Notes: generated by a model not told the origin, from the letters alone. DNA of 8,145 nt from an uncultured Clostridia bacterium (GCA_944388645.1 CALXJO010000042.1:1-8145), one strand, 5' to 3'; numbered from the stretch's first letter, positions 1-8,145 are shown. Numbers and translations are program-made.

Positions 1-72
1 TCCCCAAAAACAGCATGCATAACTTTTCCACTTCTTGGAGACAATATGTGCAAAACATATTCCAAGGAGTGA
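1..72 (+). other. open frame ending just before the synthase start (possible upstream gene tail or leader peptide)
   Basis: Frame 1 is open from the first base and stops at TGA 70-72, six bases before the TTG start at 79. It could be the last 23 codons of an upstream gene in the same operon. Alternatively, ATG at 46-48, preceded by GGAG (37-40) at a 5-base spacing, could start an 8-codon leader peptide, MCKTYSKE. I recognise no family in either reading. A frame this short can be open by chance, and the region is also accounted for by the hairpin at 29-71. No clear -35/-10 promoter pair is visible here. Confidence 0.2.
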
Positions 73-80
73 ATTTTTTT
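29..80 (+). promoter_or_regulatory. leader hairpin burying the Shine-Dalgarno, followed by a T7 run
   Basis: CACTTCTTGG (29-38) pairs with CCAAGGAGTG (62-71): ten pairs, one of them G-U (T33-G67). Above this, AATATGT (43-49) pairs perfectly with ACATATT (55-61) around the loop GCAAA. The only interruption is a 4-base bulge, AGAC (39-42), on the 5' side. The 3' arm contains the entire AAGGAG (64-69) of the synthase gene, so folding would block ribosome binding. Two bases after the stem, T7 (74-80) runs into the TTG start, so the element also has the form of an intrinsic terminator. It may be a translational switch, an attenuator, or the terminator of an upstream gene that doubles as a leader. 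The pairing is read directly from the sequence; the function is inference. Confidence 0.6.
64..69 (+). promoter_or_regulatory. Shine-Dalgarno sequence deciding the TTG start
   Basis: AAGGAG lies nine bases before TTG at 79-81. Upstream in the same frame there is a TGA at 70-72. The next in-frame ATG is only at 448, far inside the conserved N-terminal region. The site therefore fixes TTG 79 as the start. It is fully contained in the 3' arm of the hairpin at 29-71. Confidence 0.8.
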
Positions 81-2784
81 GAAAGAAAAAAGAAGGTTAA
101 ATATTAAGGGTGCTATTTTAGATAAAAACCAATTAGATAGCTACTTAGAGAAAATAGCATCAGATCATATATTACAAGAAAAATCAGATAAAAGCACATA
201 TCCAATTCCAAGATTAAAAGAAGATTTTGAAATAATAAAAGAAGTTTATAAATTGTTAAACGAACATTTAGAAATAGGAATTCCAATACATCCTGCAGGA
301 GAGTGGATTTTAGATAATCTTTATATAATTGAAGAAGCGATAAAAAATATTTGCAAAGATTTAACTTTAAAGAAATATACAAATTTTTTAGGAATTGCAA
401 ATGGCAGGTATGAGGGTTTTGCAAGAATTTATGTGTTAGCTGGAGAAATGGTGGCATATACAGATGGAAAAATAAATGGTGAAAACTTAAAACAAATGTT
501 AATGGCTTATCAAAATAAAAAAAGTTTAAGCATGAACGAAATTTGGAACATAGGGCTATTTATACAAATTGTATTAATAGAAAATATTAGAGAAATATGC
601 GAATATATCTACTCATGCCAAATGCAAAAAGAGAAAGTTGAAAACATTTTGTCAAAATTCTTCAATACAAAAGTTAAGCCATCACATGCAACAGTTATAA
701 ATTCAATTAAGCTTACACCTATGAGAAATTCTTTTATTGAATATATGTCTTACAGATTAAAAAAATATGGAAGAAAGGCTTTTGCATACTTAAATATTTT
801 AGAAGAAGAGGTTGAAAAAACAGGAAACGACATTTCAGAGATTGTAAAAAAAGAGCATTTTGATGTAGCAGTAAAAAAAGTTTTAGTTGGAAATGCAATA
901 ATTACTTTAAAAAATATATCAAGAGTTAATTTTCTAGAGATATTTGAAAGCATAAATGGAGTAGAAGATATACTAAAACAAGACCCTGCACAGCAATATG
1001 ACAAAATGGATGTAGAAACTAAAACTTATTATAGAAATAAGATTCAAGAGATTTCTAAGAAGACGAAAATATCTGAAATATACATTACAAAAAAGTGCTT
1101 GGAGCTAAGTAAAAAGGCTAAAGAAAAATTAGAAACAAATGATATAAATGACGAAAGAAAAACTCATATTGGCTATTATTTAATTGATAAAGGAAGAAAT
1201 GAGCTTGCAAAAGAACTTGTTAATAAAAACATAAGATTACTCTCAAACGAAACAAAAGTAAATTATTATATATTTGGCATTTGGAGTATAACAATAATTT
1301 TAGCACTTACATTAAGCATAGGAGAATATTTTTTATTAGCTAAACATATTAATAATAGCATTTTAAATACAATTTACACCAGTGTAATATTTATAATCTC
1401 AATAATTCCAATAGAAAACATTGTAACAAAAATAACACAATATATTTTAAGTAAAATAGTAAAACCAAAAGTAATACCAAAACTAGATTTTCAAAATGGT
1501 ATACCAGAAGAATATGCAACTGTTGTGGCTATTCCCACCATACTAAATAGGAAAGAAAAAGTAAAAAAGCTTATGGAAAAACTAGAAGTATACTATATTG
1601 CAAATAAAAGTGATAACTTATATTTTACACTTTTAGGAGATTGCACAACAGAAAATACAGAAAATGCACCATTTGATGATGAAGTAATAAAAGAAGGTAT
1701 AGAACAAACCAAAAAATTAAATGAAAAATATCCAGACACAAAATTTCCAAAATTCAATTTCATATATAGAAAAAGAACATGGAATGACAAAGAAGAAGCT
1801 TATATGGGCTGGGAAAGAAAAAGGGGAATACTAAATCAATTTAATGAGTATTTATTAGATAAAATAAAAAATCCTTTTAGAATAAATACAATAGAAAACT
1901 ACAAACAAGATGCAGATAAAAGCAAAATTCCAAATATAACATATATAATAACACTAGATGCAGATACAGACCTAACATTAAATTCAGGACTAGAATTAGT
2001 TGGAGCTATGGCTCATATTTTAAATAGACCAAAACTAAACCCTAATAAAGATTTAGTAATAGAAGGACATGGATTAATACAGCCAAGAGTCGGAGTTGGA
2101 TTGCTAGAAAGTAGAACTACATTATTTACACAAATATATGCAGGAGAAGGAGGAACAGACTCATACACAAATGAGGTTTCAGATACTTATCAAGATAATT
2201 TTGATGAAGGAATATTTACAGGAAAAGGAATTTATGACCTGCACGCTTTTTCTACAATCTTAAATAATGAAATAAAGGAAAACACAGTTTTAAGCCATGA
2301 CTTATTAGAAGGAAGTTACTTAAGATGTGGACTAGCATCAGACATTATGCTTATGGACGGATATCCTACAACATATATGAGCTTTAAACAAAGACTCTAT
2401 AGATGGATTAGAGGAGACTACCAAATAACACTTTGGCTAAAAAATAAGATTGAAAATAGAAAAGGAAACAAAAAAGTAAATCCATTAAACAGATTAAGCA
2501 AATATAAAATCTTTTGTAACATTGTAAGGAGCAAGCAAGAAACAACTGCACTTTTAATGATTATAATAAGTCTAATTATTCGGAAGTATATACAAAGCAC
2601 AAATAGCCCCAGTAATATGCATAGCAATAATATCAATAATAATTCCAACCTTATTAGACATTATAAATTCTATAATCTTTTTCAAAACAGGAAACATTGG
2701 AACCAAAAAATTTACAAAAACAATAACAGGAGTAAAAGCAAGTTTAATAAGAGGAATATTAGACTTTTCTGTTTTACCAGATAA
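79..2784 (+). CDS. ndvB: cyclic beta-1,2-glucan synthase, N-terminal part with GT84 glycosyltransferase domain (901 aa as read, frameshifted end)
   Basis: This membrane glycosyltransferase part would polymerise beta-1,2-linked glucose from UDP-glucose on the cytoplasmic face. Residues 1-395 match the conserved N-terminal region of NdvB proteins, for example AGEWILDN near 73-80 and the stretch around VLIENIRE. Two membrane segments follow, at about 397-420 and 428-446. The glycosyltransferase core shows D521 (LLGDCT), the DxD pair D627/D629 (TLDADTD), D741 (LSHDLLEG) and R772-L-Y-R775-W776, which fits the D, DxD, D/E, (Q/R)xxRW signature of GT-A processive synthases. A third membrane segment begins at about 822. 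Residues 835-901 as read in this frame are Asn-rich, non-homologous and produced by the frameshift at about 2581, while the true continuation is in frame 2. Translation starts at TTG 79, placed nine bases after AAGGAG. If no recoding occurs, this truncated protein keeps its catalytic motifs but loses the later membrane segments and both glycan-processing modules. Confidence 0.88.
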   Translation: MKEKRRLNIKGAILDKNQLDSYLEKIASDHILQEKSDKSTYPIPRLKEDFEIIKEVYKLLNEHLEIGIPIHPAGEWILDNLYIIEEAIKNICKDLTLKKYTNFLGIANGRYEGFARIYVLAGEMVAYTDGKINGENLKQMLMAYQNKKSLSMNEIWNIGLFIQIVLIENIREICEYIYSCQMQKEKVENILSKFFNTKVKPSHATVINSIKLTPMRNSFIEYMSYRLKKYGRKAFAYLNILEEEVEKTGNDISEIVKKEHFDVAVKKVLVGNAIITLKNISRVNFLEIFESINGVEDILKQDPAQQYDKMDVETKTYYRNKIQEISKKTKISEIYITKKCLELSKKAKEKLETNDINDERKTHIGYYLIDKGRNELAKELVNKNIRLLSNETKVNYYIFGIWSITIILALTLSIGEYFLLAKHINNSILNTIYTSVIFIISIIPIENIVTKITQYILSKIVKPKVIPKLDFQNGIPEEYATVVAIPTILNRKEKVKKLMEKLEVYYIANKSDNLYFTLLGDCTTENTENAPFDDEVIKEGIEQTKKLNEKYPDTKFPKFNFIYRKRTWNDKEEAYMGWERKRGILNQFNEYLLDKIKNPFRINTIENYKQDADKSKIPNITYIITLDADTDLTLNSGLELVGAMAHILNRPKLNPNKDLVIEGHGLIQPRVGVGLLESRTTLFTQIYAGEGGTDSYTNEVSDTYQDNFDEGIFTGKGIYDLHAFSTILNNEIKENTVLSHDLLEGSYLRCGLASDIMLMDGYPTTYMSFKQRLYRWIRGDYQITLWLKNKIENRKGNKKVNPLNRLSKYKIFCNIVRSKQETTALLMIIISLIIRKYIQSTNSPSNMHSNNINNNSNLIRHYKFYNLFQNRKHWNQKIYKNNNRSKSKFNKRNIRLFCFTR
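1500..2440 (+). other. GT84 catalytic domain
   Basis: The domain covers roughly residues 475-787, between membrane segments 2 and 3. The nucleotide-sugar and metal-binding aspartates are D521 and D627/D629, the likely general base is D741, and the acceptor-channel motif RLYRW is at 772-776. The spacing and order match Brucella Cgs, where I recall the DxD pair sits at almost the same residue numbers. All of these motifs lie upstream of the frameshift and are intact. Confidence 0.85.
2576..2583 (+). other. frameshift junction (frame 1 to frame 2)
   Basis: Frame 1 reads ...MIIISLII up to 2580 and then turns into non-homologous sequence starting with CGG (2581-2583). Frame 2 has stops at 2555, 2558, 2564, 2567 and 2573, is open only after 2575, and from 2582 reads GSIYKAQIAP, a good continuation of the hydrophobic stretch and of the family alignment. 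The change therefore lies within about 2576-2583. It equals one extra base (for example one T of ATT, or the C at 2581) or two missing bases (for example ATTATT-TT-CGG, giving LIIFGS). CGG is the only CGN codon met anywhere in the joined reading, which supports placing the break exactly here. Confidence 0.92.
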
Positions 2785-5700
2785 AGCATATATATCAATA
2801 AAAGCAGAAATAAAAACAATGTATAGAATGCTAAAAAGCAAAAAACATTTGCTAGAATGGATAACATCAGAAGAAGCAGAAAAAAATGCAAAAACAGATT
2901 TAGTCTCATACTATAAAAACATGCCAGCAAATATCATTTTAGGAATACTATTTATTCTTATAGCAATTCTAATGCCAAAAGCTCTAGCAGTAACAAGCTT
3001 AATATTAGGAATAATTTGGCTCATTTCACCTGGCATAATGTGCAGTATAAGCAAAAAAGAAAAACAAAAAAATCCAGTAGACACTTTAAACTCTAAAGAT
3101 AAAGAATATGTTTTAGACATTGGCTATAGAACATGGATGTATTTTAAAGACAATCTAACTTCCAAAAGCAATTTCTTACCACCGGACAATTATCAGGAAG
3201 ATAGAAAACCAAAACTAGTTATGAGAACATCACCAACCAATATTGGCCTTGCACTTCTTAGTGTAATGTCTGCATATGACCTAAAATATGAGAATTTAGA
3301 AGATACAATAGACCTTTTGTACAAAATGCTAGAGTCAATCCAAAACTTACCAAAATGGAATGGACATTTATACAATTGGTACAATATAGAAAAACTAGAA
3401 CCACTAATACCAAGATATATATCATCAGTAGATAGTGGAAACTTTGTGGGTTATCTATATGTTTTAAAACAATTTTTAAACAACATATCAGAGCAAAATG
3501 AAAAAATCCAAACAATGCTTCAAATTATAAATCAAACAATAGATAATACAGACTTTTCTAAACTATTTGACGAAAAAAATAGGCTATTCTCAATAGGCTT
3601 TAACTTAGAAGATGGTAAACTAACAGACTCATATTACGACTTACTTGCATCAGAAGCAAGACAAACAAGCTTAATTGCAATAGCCAAAAAAGATGTATCT
3701 GAAAAGCACTGGTATAATTTAAGTAGAACACTTACAACATTAAATAATTACAAAGGATTAATATCTTGGTCAGGAACAGCATTTGAATATTTAATGCCAA
3801 ACATAAATATACCACAATACCCAGCAAGCATATTAGACGAATCTTGCAAATTCATGATAATGAGTCAAATAGAATATGCAAAAAAATTAGGGGTGCCATG
3901 GGGAATATCAGAAGCAGCATTTAACCTAAAAGACCTAAATAATAATTATCAATATAAAGCATTTGGAATACCATGGCTAGGACTAAAAAGAGGACTATCA
4001 GATGAAATTGTAATATCATCATATGGAACAATACTAGCAATAACAGAAGTGCCAAAACTTGTAATAGATAATCTAAAACAATTAGAAGCAGAAAATATGT
4101 ATGACAAATATGGATTTTATGAATCAATAGACTTTACCCCAGGAAGAAGTGGTAAAGGCTATACACCTGTAAAAACGTATATGGCACACCATCAAGGGTT
4201 AATAATGCTTTCAATTAACAATTTAATAAATAATAAAATAATACAAAAAAGATTTATGGAAAATCCAGAAATGCAAGGAGTAGATATCTTGCTACAAGAA
4301 AAAATGCCAGAAAATATGATAGTAACAAAAGAAGAGAAAGAAAAAGTAGAAAAAATAAAATATGTAAATTATGATGATTACACAGAAAGAAAATATACAA
4401 AAATTAATGAAAATTTAAATATTTCAAATGTTATATCAAATGACAAATATACAATCGTTATGGACCAATATGGAAATGGTTATAGCAAATATAAAGATAT
4501 ACAAATAAATAGATATAAACAGACAGATGACCAAGACCAAGGAATATTTTTCTATATTAAAAATATAAGAAACAAAAGAATATGGACAAACGGGCAAACA
4601 AAATTTACAGTAAAACCAGATAGAACAACCATTGTATTTGCTCCAGAAATGAACAAAATTAAAAGGGTTGATGAAAATATAGAAACTGTAACAAAAGTAA
4701 TAGCAGATACAGATGAGCCAGTAGAAGTAAGAAGGCTAGAACTTAAAAACACAGGAAACTTCGAAGAAATACTAGAAGTTACAGGTTATATAGAGCCTAT
4801 ACTATCAAACAAAATGCAAGACTTTGCACATCCAGCATTTAATAATTTATTCTTAACTTATGAATATATAGACTCAATAAATACAATCTTAATAAAAAGA
4901 AAACTTCATACAGAACATGAAACAGAGATGTATATGGCAGTTACATTATATGCCGAAGAAAACGCAATAGGAGAAATGGAGTATGAGATAGATAAAGAAA
5001 AATTTATAGGAAGATGCAACTTTGGAATACCAAAAGAAGTAGAAAACTCAATTCCATTTAGTAAAAAAATAGGTTATACTACAGACCCAATAGTAGCACT
5101 AAAACATACAATAAGAATAAAACCAGAAGAGTCATCTTATATGGATTTAATAATATCTGTAAATGAGAATAAAGATGTAGCAATTAAAAACTTAATAAAA
5201 TTTACAAATAATGAAAATATAAAGAAAACATTTGAACTATTAAAAGCAAAGGTAGAAGCGGAAAATAGATATCTAGGAGTAAAAGGAAAAGACCTAGAAA
5301 CATATCAAAAAATGCTATCATATTTACTATTCACTCCAAAAGTACAAATTGAAAAACTATATGGAAAAGAAGAAAACTACCCAGTATCAAAAATATGGAA
5401 ATATGGAATATCAGGAGATTTACCAATATTACTTGTAAAAATAAAAGATGTAAATGATATAGACATTATAAAAGAAACGTTAAATGCATATGAATATTTT
5501 AGAGCAAAAGGTATAAAAATAGACCTTGTTATATTAAACGAAGAAAAAGAATCATATGAAAACTATGTAAAAGATGCTATTATGTCTGCAATATTAAATA
5601 AAAATATTTCCTATTTGCTAAATGTACCAGGCGGAATCTTCTGCTTAAACAATATAGACAAAAATGATAAAAGATTATTAGAACAAAGAGCAAATTTAGT

Positions 5701-8145
5701 TATAAATGCATATTATAGTTCTTTAAGCCTTCAAATGGAAGAATTAGAAAGTATGATATTAGACAATGTAAAAGAAACAGCATATGATGCTCAAAGCTAT
5801 GTAATAAACGAAGAACAAGAAATTAATGAGCAAGAATATGAAACAGCAAATCTAAAATATTACAATGAATATGGAGGCTTTTCAGAAGATGGAAAAGAGT
5901 ATCTAATAAAAGTAAATAAAAACAACAAACTTCCAACAGTATGGAGCCATATTCTAGCAAACAAAAACTTTGGAACACTAACAACAGAAAGTATGGGAGG
6001 CTACACCTGGAAAGAAAACTGTAAATTAAACAGAATAACAGCATGGTCAAATAACCAAGTAACAGATGTACCATCAGAAATTATTTATGCAAAAGATATG
6101 GACACAAACAAAAAATGGTCTTTAGGATTTAATCCAATGCCAGATGAAAATAATTATTATATAGCTTATGGATTTGGTTATGTAAGATATACTCACACCT
6201 CTTCAAGAATAAAACAGACAATAGACATGTTTGTGCCTCAAAATGAAAACATTAAAATAAATCTATTAACACTTGAAAACAAAAATCCACAAAAGAAAAA
6301 CTTAAGGCTTATATATTATATAAAACCAGTACTAGGAGAAGATGAGTTAAAATCAAATGGAAATATAACTATAGAATTTAATCAAAAATCAAATCTAATA
6401 ATAGCAAGAAACACATTGGAAGAAAAGAAAGATAAAAGAGTCTATATTTCATGTAGCGAAAAAATAAATTCATATACAGGAAGTAAAAATTCATTTTTTA
6501 GAGACAGAGGGCTTGCAAATCCTGCAGGACTAGACCAAGTAGAACTAAATAGAGAAAATTCTTATTCAGAAAATGGAATAATAGCAATTGCAATAAATGT
6601 TACTTTAGAAGCATTTGTGACCAAAAAAATATCATTTATACTAGGAGAAGCAGACTCGCTAGAAGAATGCCAAGACACAGCATATAAATATGCAAACATT
6701 AATAATTGTAAAGATGAATATATAAACACAAGAAAATATTGGAGTGACATTATAAATAGACTACAAGTAAATACACCAGTAGAATCTACAAACATTCTGT
6801 TAAATGGTTGGTTAATATATCAAGTAATTGCCTCAAGACTATTTGCAAGAACAGGATTTTATCAATCAGGAGGAGCATATGGATTTAGAGACCAACTACA
6901 AGACAGTATGGCAGTAAAATACTTTGCTCCTGAATTTACAAAAAAACAAATATTATTACATGCAAGCCATCAATTTGAAGAAGGAGATGTTGAGCATTGG
7001 TGGCATGAAGAGACAGGAAGAGGAATTAGAACCAGAATATCTGACGACCTATTGTGGCTTGTATATGTAACATGTGACTATATAGAATTTACCGGAGACT
7101 TTGGAATATTAGAGGAAAAAGTAAAATACAAAAAAGGAAAAGTGCTAGAAGAAGGAGAAAACGATAGATATGATGCATATCCAGAATCTGAACATGAAGG
7201 AAGTTTATACGAACATTGTATAAGAGCAATAGAAAAATCATTAAACTTTGGAGAACATGGACTTCCTAAAATAGGCACAGGAGATTGGAATGATGGATTT
7301 AGTAATGTAGGAAGTAAAGGAATAGGAGAGAGTGTATGGCTTGGATTCTTTATGTATGATGTACTAAACAAATTTATTCCAATTTGCGAGCAAAGAGACA
7401 AAGAAAAAACAGTAAAATATGAGCAAATAGCAAATGACCTAAAAAAAGTGTTAAATCAATATGGATGGGACAGCAGGTGGTACAAAAGAGCATATACAGA
7501 CGATGGAGACGTACTTGGAAGCTTACAAAACGAAGAATGCAGAATAGACAGTATAGCACAAAGCTGGTCTGTAATATCAAATGCAGGAGAAAACGACAAA
7601 AAATATATAGCAATGGAAAGCTTAGAAAATCATTTGGTCGACAAAGAAATAGGAATAATAAAACTATTAGACCCACCTTTTGAAAAAAGCAAGTTAGAAC
7701 CAGGCTATATAAAAGCCTACTTACCAGGAACAAGAGAAAACGGAGGACAATACACACATGCTGCCATTTGGACAGTAATTGCACAAACACTACTAAATGC
7801 AAATGATAAAGCCTATGAATTTTACAGAATGATAAACCCAATAGAACACTCTAGAACCAGAGAAGAATGCCACAAGTACAAAGTAGAACCATATGTTATA
7901 TCAGCAGACATATATGGACAAAGCAACTTAGCCGGAAGAGGTGGCTGGACATGGTATACAGGCTCTGCCTCTTGGATGTTTATTGCAGGAATAAAATATA
8001 TATTAGGTCTAAACATTAAAAATGGATATTTAAGCATAACCCCACATATACCTCAAAATTGGACAAATTATGAAATAAAATACAAATACAAAAATAGTAT
8101 TTATAATATAAAAATAACTAGAGAAAATAACAATACTGTAACAAA
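2576..8145 (+). CDS. ndvB: cyclic beta-1,2-glucan synthase, C-terminal part (membrane segments 3-6, cyclization and GH94 domains), 3' partial
   Basis: Frame 2 is open for over 1,850 codons to the window end and has no convincing start of its own. The first ATG is at 2819, lacks a ribosome binding site and lies inside conserved sequence, so this is the continuation of the upstream frame. Membrane segments lie at about 842-862, 950-966 and 968-984, completing the six-segment pattern reported for Brucella Cgs. Next come the GH189-like domain (about 1010-1390), a first beta-supersandwich (about 1440-1715), a conserved linker with ISGDLPILLV near 1780 and a GIKIDLVILNE stretch near 1810, a second supersandwich (about 1920-2190) and a GH94-like (alpha/alpha)6 domain (about 2215-2635). 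The visible end, near PHIPQNW, matches the final beta-structure of GH94-type proteins, so only a few dozen residues should be missing. Trp is always TGG and Arg always AGA/AGG. Confidence 0.9.
3110..4240 (+). other. glycoamylase-like cyclization domain (GH189-like)
   Basis: This covers roughly residues 1010-1390. Diagnostic family blocks are GYRTWMYFKDNL (from 1015), RTSPTNIGLALL (from 1049), SWSGTAFEYLMP (1229-1240), GVPWGISEAAF (1271-1281) and YMAHHQGL (1367-1374). In cyclic beta-1,2-glucan synthases this middle domain performs the intramolecular transglycosylation that closes the ring. A homologous domain from the Gram-positive Thermoanaerobacter italicus has been characterised and founded family GH189. 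The conserved acidic residues E1236 and E1278 sit in the motifs, but I do not assign the catalytic pair from sequence alone. Confidence 0.85.
4380..5230 (+). other. first beta-supersandwich domain (GT36/GH94 N-terminal type)
   Basis: Roughly residues 1440-1715. The stretch DQYGNGYSKYKDIQINRY followed by DDQDQGIFFYIKN and IWTNGQ matches the opening strands of the carbohydrate-binding sandwich that precedes GH94 catalytic domains (GxGYSxxxD, then a RxW-type strand). No catalytic residues are expected. It is one of two such domains, as is normal in NdvB proteins. Confidence 0.75.
5830..6660 (+). other. second beta-supersandwich domain
   Basis: Roughly residues 1918-2193. It contains YNEYGGFSEDGKEY, TVWSHILANKNFGTL, the YTWKENCKLNRITAWSNN region and the YAKDMDT strand, all recognisable NdvB blocks. 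In GH94 enzymes this sandwich packs against the (alpha/alpha)6 barrel and contributes to the active-site cleft. It lies directly before the GH94-like domain, as expected. Confidence 0.8.
6720..7990 (+). other. GH94 phosphorylase-like catalytic domain
   Basis: Roughly residues 2214-2636. Motifs in order are YGFRDQLQD (2267-2275), GDVEHWWHEETGRG (2302-2315), RTRISDDLLWL (2317-2327), GTGDWNDG (2399-2406), ENGGQYTHA (2553-2561) and GGWTWYTGSASWMF (2621-2634). By comparison with cellobiose and chitobiose phosphorylases, the second Asp of DWND (D2405, codon 7292-7294) is the catalytic acid, and H2560 and T2627 fall in the phosphate-binding positions. All are present, so the domain looks competent for phosphorolysis. 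In Brucella Cgs this domain sets the size of the glucan. Confidence 0.88.

Larger units (their letters stand above)
79..8145 (+). pseudogene. ndvB: whole locus: cyclic beta-1,2-glucan synthase gene, interrupted by one frameshift, 3' end beyond window
   Basis: Read together, frame 1 (79-2580) and frame 2 (2582-8145) give about 2,688 residues with the full NdvB/Cgs architecture: N-terminal region, two membrane segments, GT84 domain, about four more membrane segments, GH189-like cyclization domain, two beta-supersandwich domains and a GH94-like domain. Characterised family members such as Brucella Cgs are about 2,800-2,900 residues, so only a short C-terminal tail should be missing. Apart from the single frame change I found no in-frame stop or second shift in over 8 kb. 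That argues against long-standing decay. The locus could be a recent pseudogene, a functional gene with a sequencing or assembly error, or a recoded gene; the sequence alone does not decide. Residue numbers used for the downstream half assume one skipped base at 2581. Confidence 0.6.

Noticed and set aside
2570..2590. Programmed -1 slippage
   Set aside because: There is no X-XXY-YYZ slippery heptamer, and the change is from frame 1 to frame 2, which is +1.
2581..2784. Asn/Ser-rich C-terminal tail of the 901-residue frame-1 reading as a real disordered domain
   Set aside because: It is the out-of-frame reading of DNA that in frame 2 encodes conserved membrane-segment sequence of the same family.
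7465..7683. 72-codon frame-1 open frame on the + strand
   Set aside because: It lies wholly inside the GH94-like domain, which is read in frame 2 with conserved motifs. The alternative reading is basic, low-complexity and unlike any family.
7374..7841. 155-codon open frame on the - strand, and other minus-strand frames along the window
   Set aside because: They are Leu/Phe/Ser/Cys-rich antisense shadows of an AT-rich gene, overlap conserved coding sequence and match no recognisable family.
2819..8145. Independent second gene starting at ATG 2819
   Set aside because: There is no Shine-Dalgarno before it, and family-conserved frame-2 sequence extends upstream to 2582, so a separate start would cut through a conserved membrane region.
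79..8145. TGA read as Trp (Mycoplasma-type code)
   Set aside because: The joined reading contains no in-frame TGA, and all Trp codons are TGG, including those in conserved motifs.
1..8145. CRISPR array, tRNA/rRNA, insertion sequence or long direct repeats
   Set aside because: No regularly spaced repeats, tRNA-like cloverleaf, transposase motifs or terminal inverted repeats were seen. The window is coding almost end to end.

Overview
This window is almost entirely one very large gene. It encodes a cyclic beta-1,2-glucan synthase of the NdvB/ChvB/Cgs family, lies on the + strand, and is split by a single frameshift. The DNA is strongly AT-rich. Arg is encoded by AGA/AGG throughout, TGG is the only Trp codon, and an AAGGAG ribosome binding site precedes a TTG start. 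These traits suggest a low-GC Firmicutes organism, probably Clostridia-like and possibly an uncultured gut lineage; that placement is inference.

Layout. Positions 1-78 are a leader. It contains a 17-pair hairpin (29-71) that buries the whole Shine-Dalgarno sequence and is followed by a T7 run, so it resembles both an SD-occluding switch and an intrinsic terminator. From 79, frame 1 encodes the N-terminal region, two membrane segments and the GT84 glycosyltransferase domain. At about 2576-2583 the homologous reading moves to frame 2. Frame 1 runs on as a non-homologous tail to a stop at 2784. Frame 2 then stays open without a stop to the window end at 8145. It carries the remaining membrane segments, the glycoamylase-like cyclization domain (GH189-like), two beta-supersandwich domains and a GH94 phosphorylase-like domain. 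About 2,688 residues are visible if the frames are joined, and the extreme C-terminus and stop codon lie beyond the window.

How the parts work together. In characterised family members the GT84 domain polymerises beta-1,2-glucan from UDP-glucose, the middle domain cyclises the chain by transglycosylation, and the GH94 domain trims and controls chain length by phosphorolysis. All three modules keep their recognisable motifs here. The frameshift is therefore either very recent, a sequence error, or a recoding event. No other gene, RNA gene, mobile element or CRISPR array is visible.
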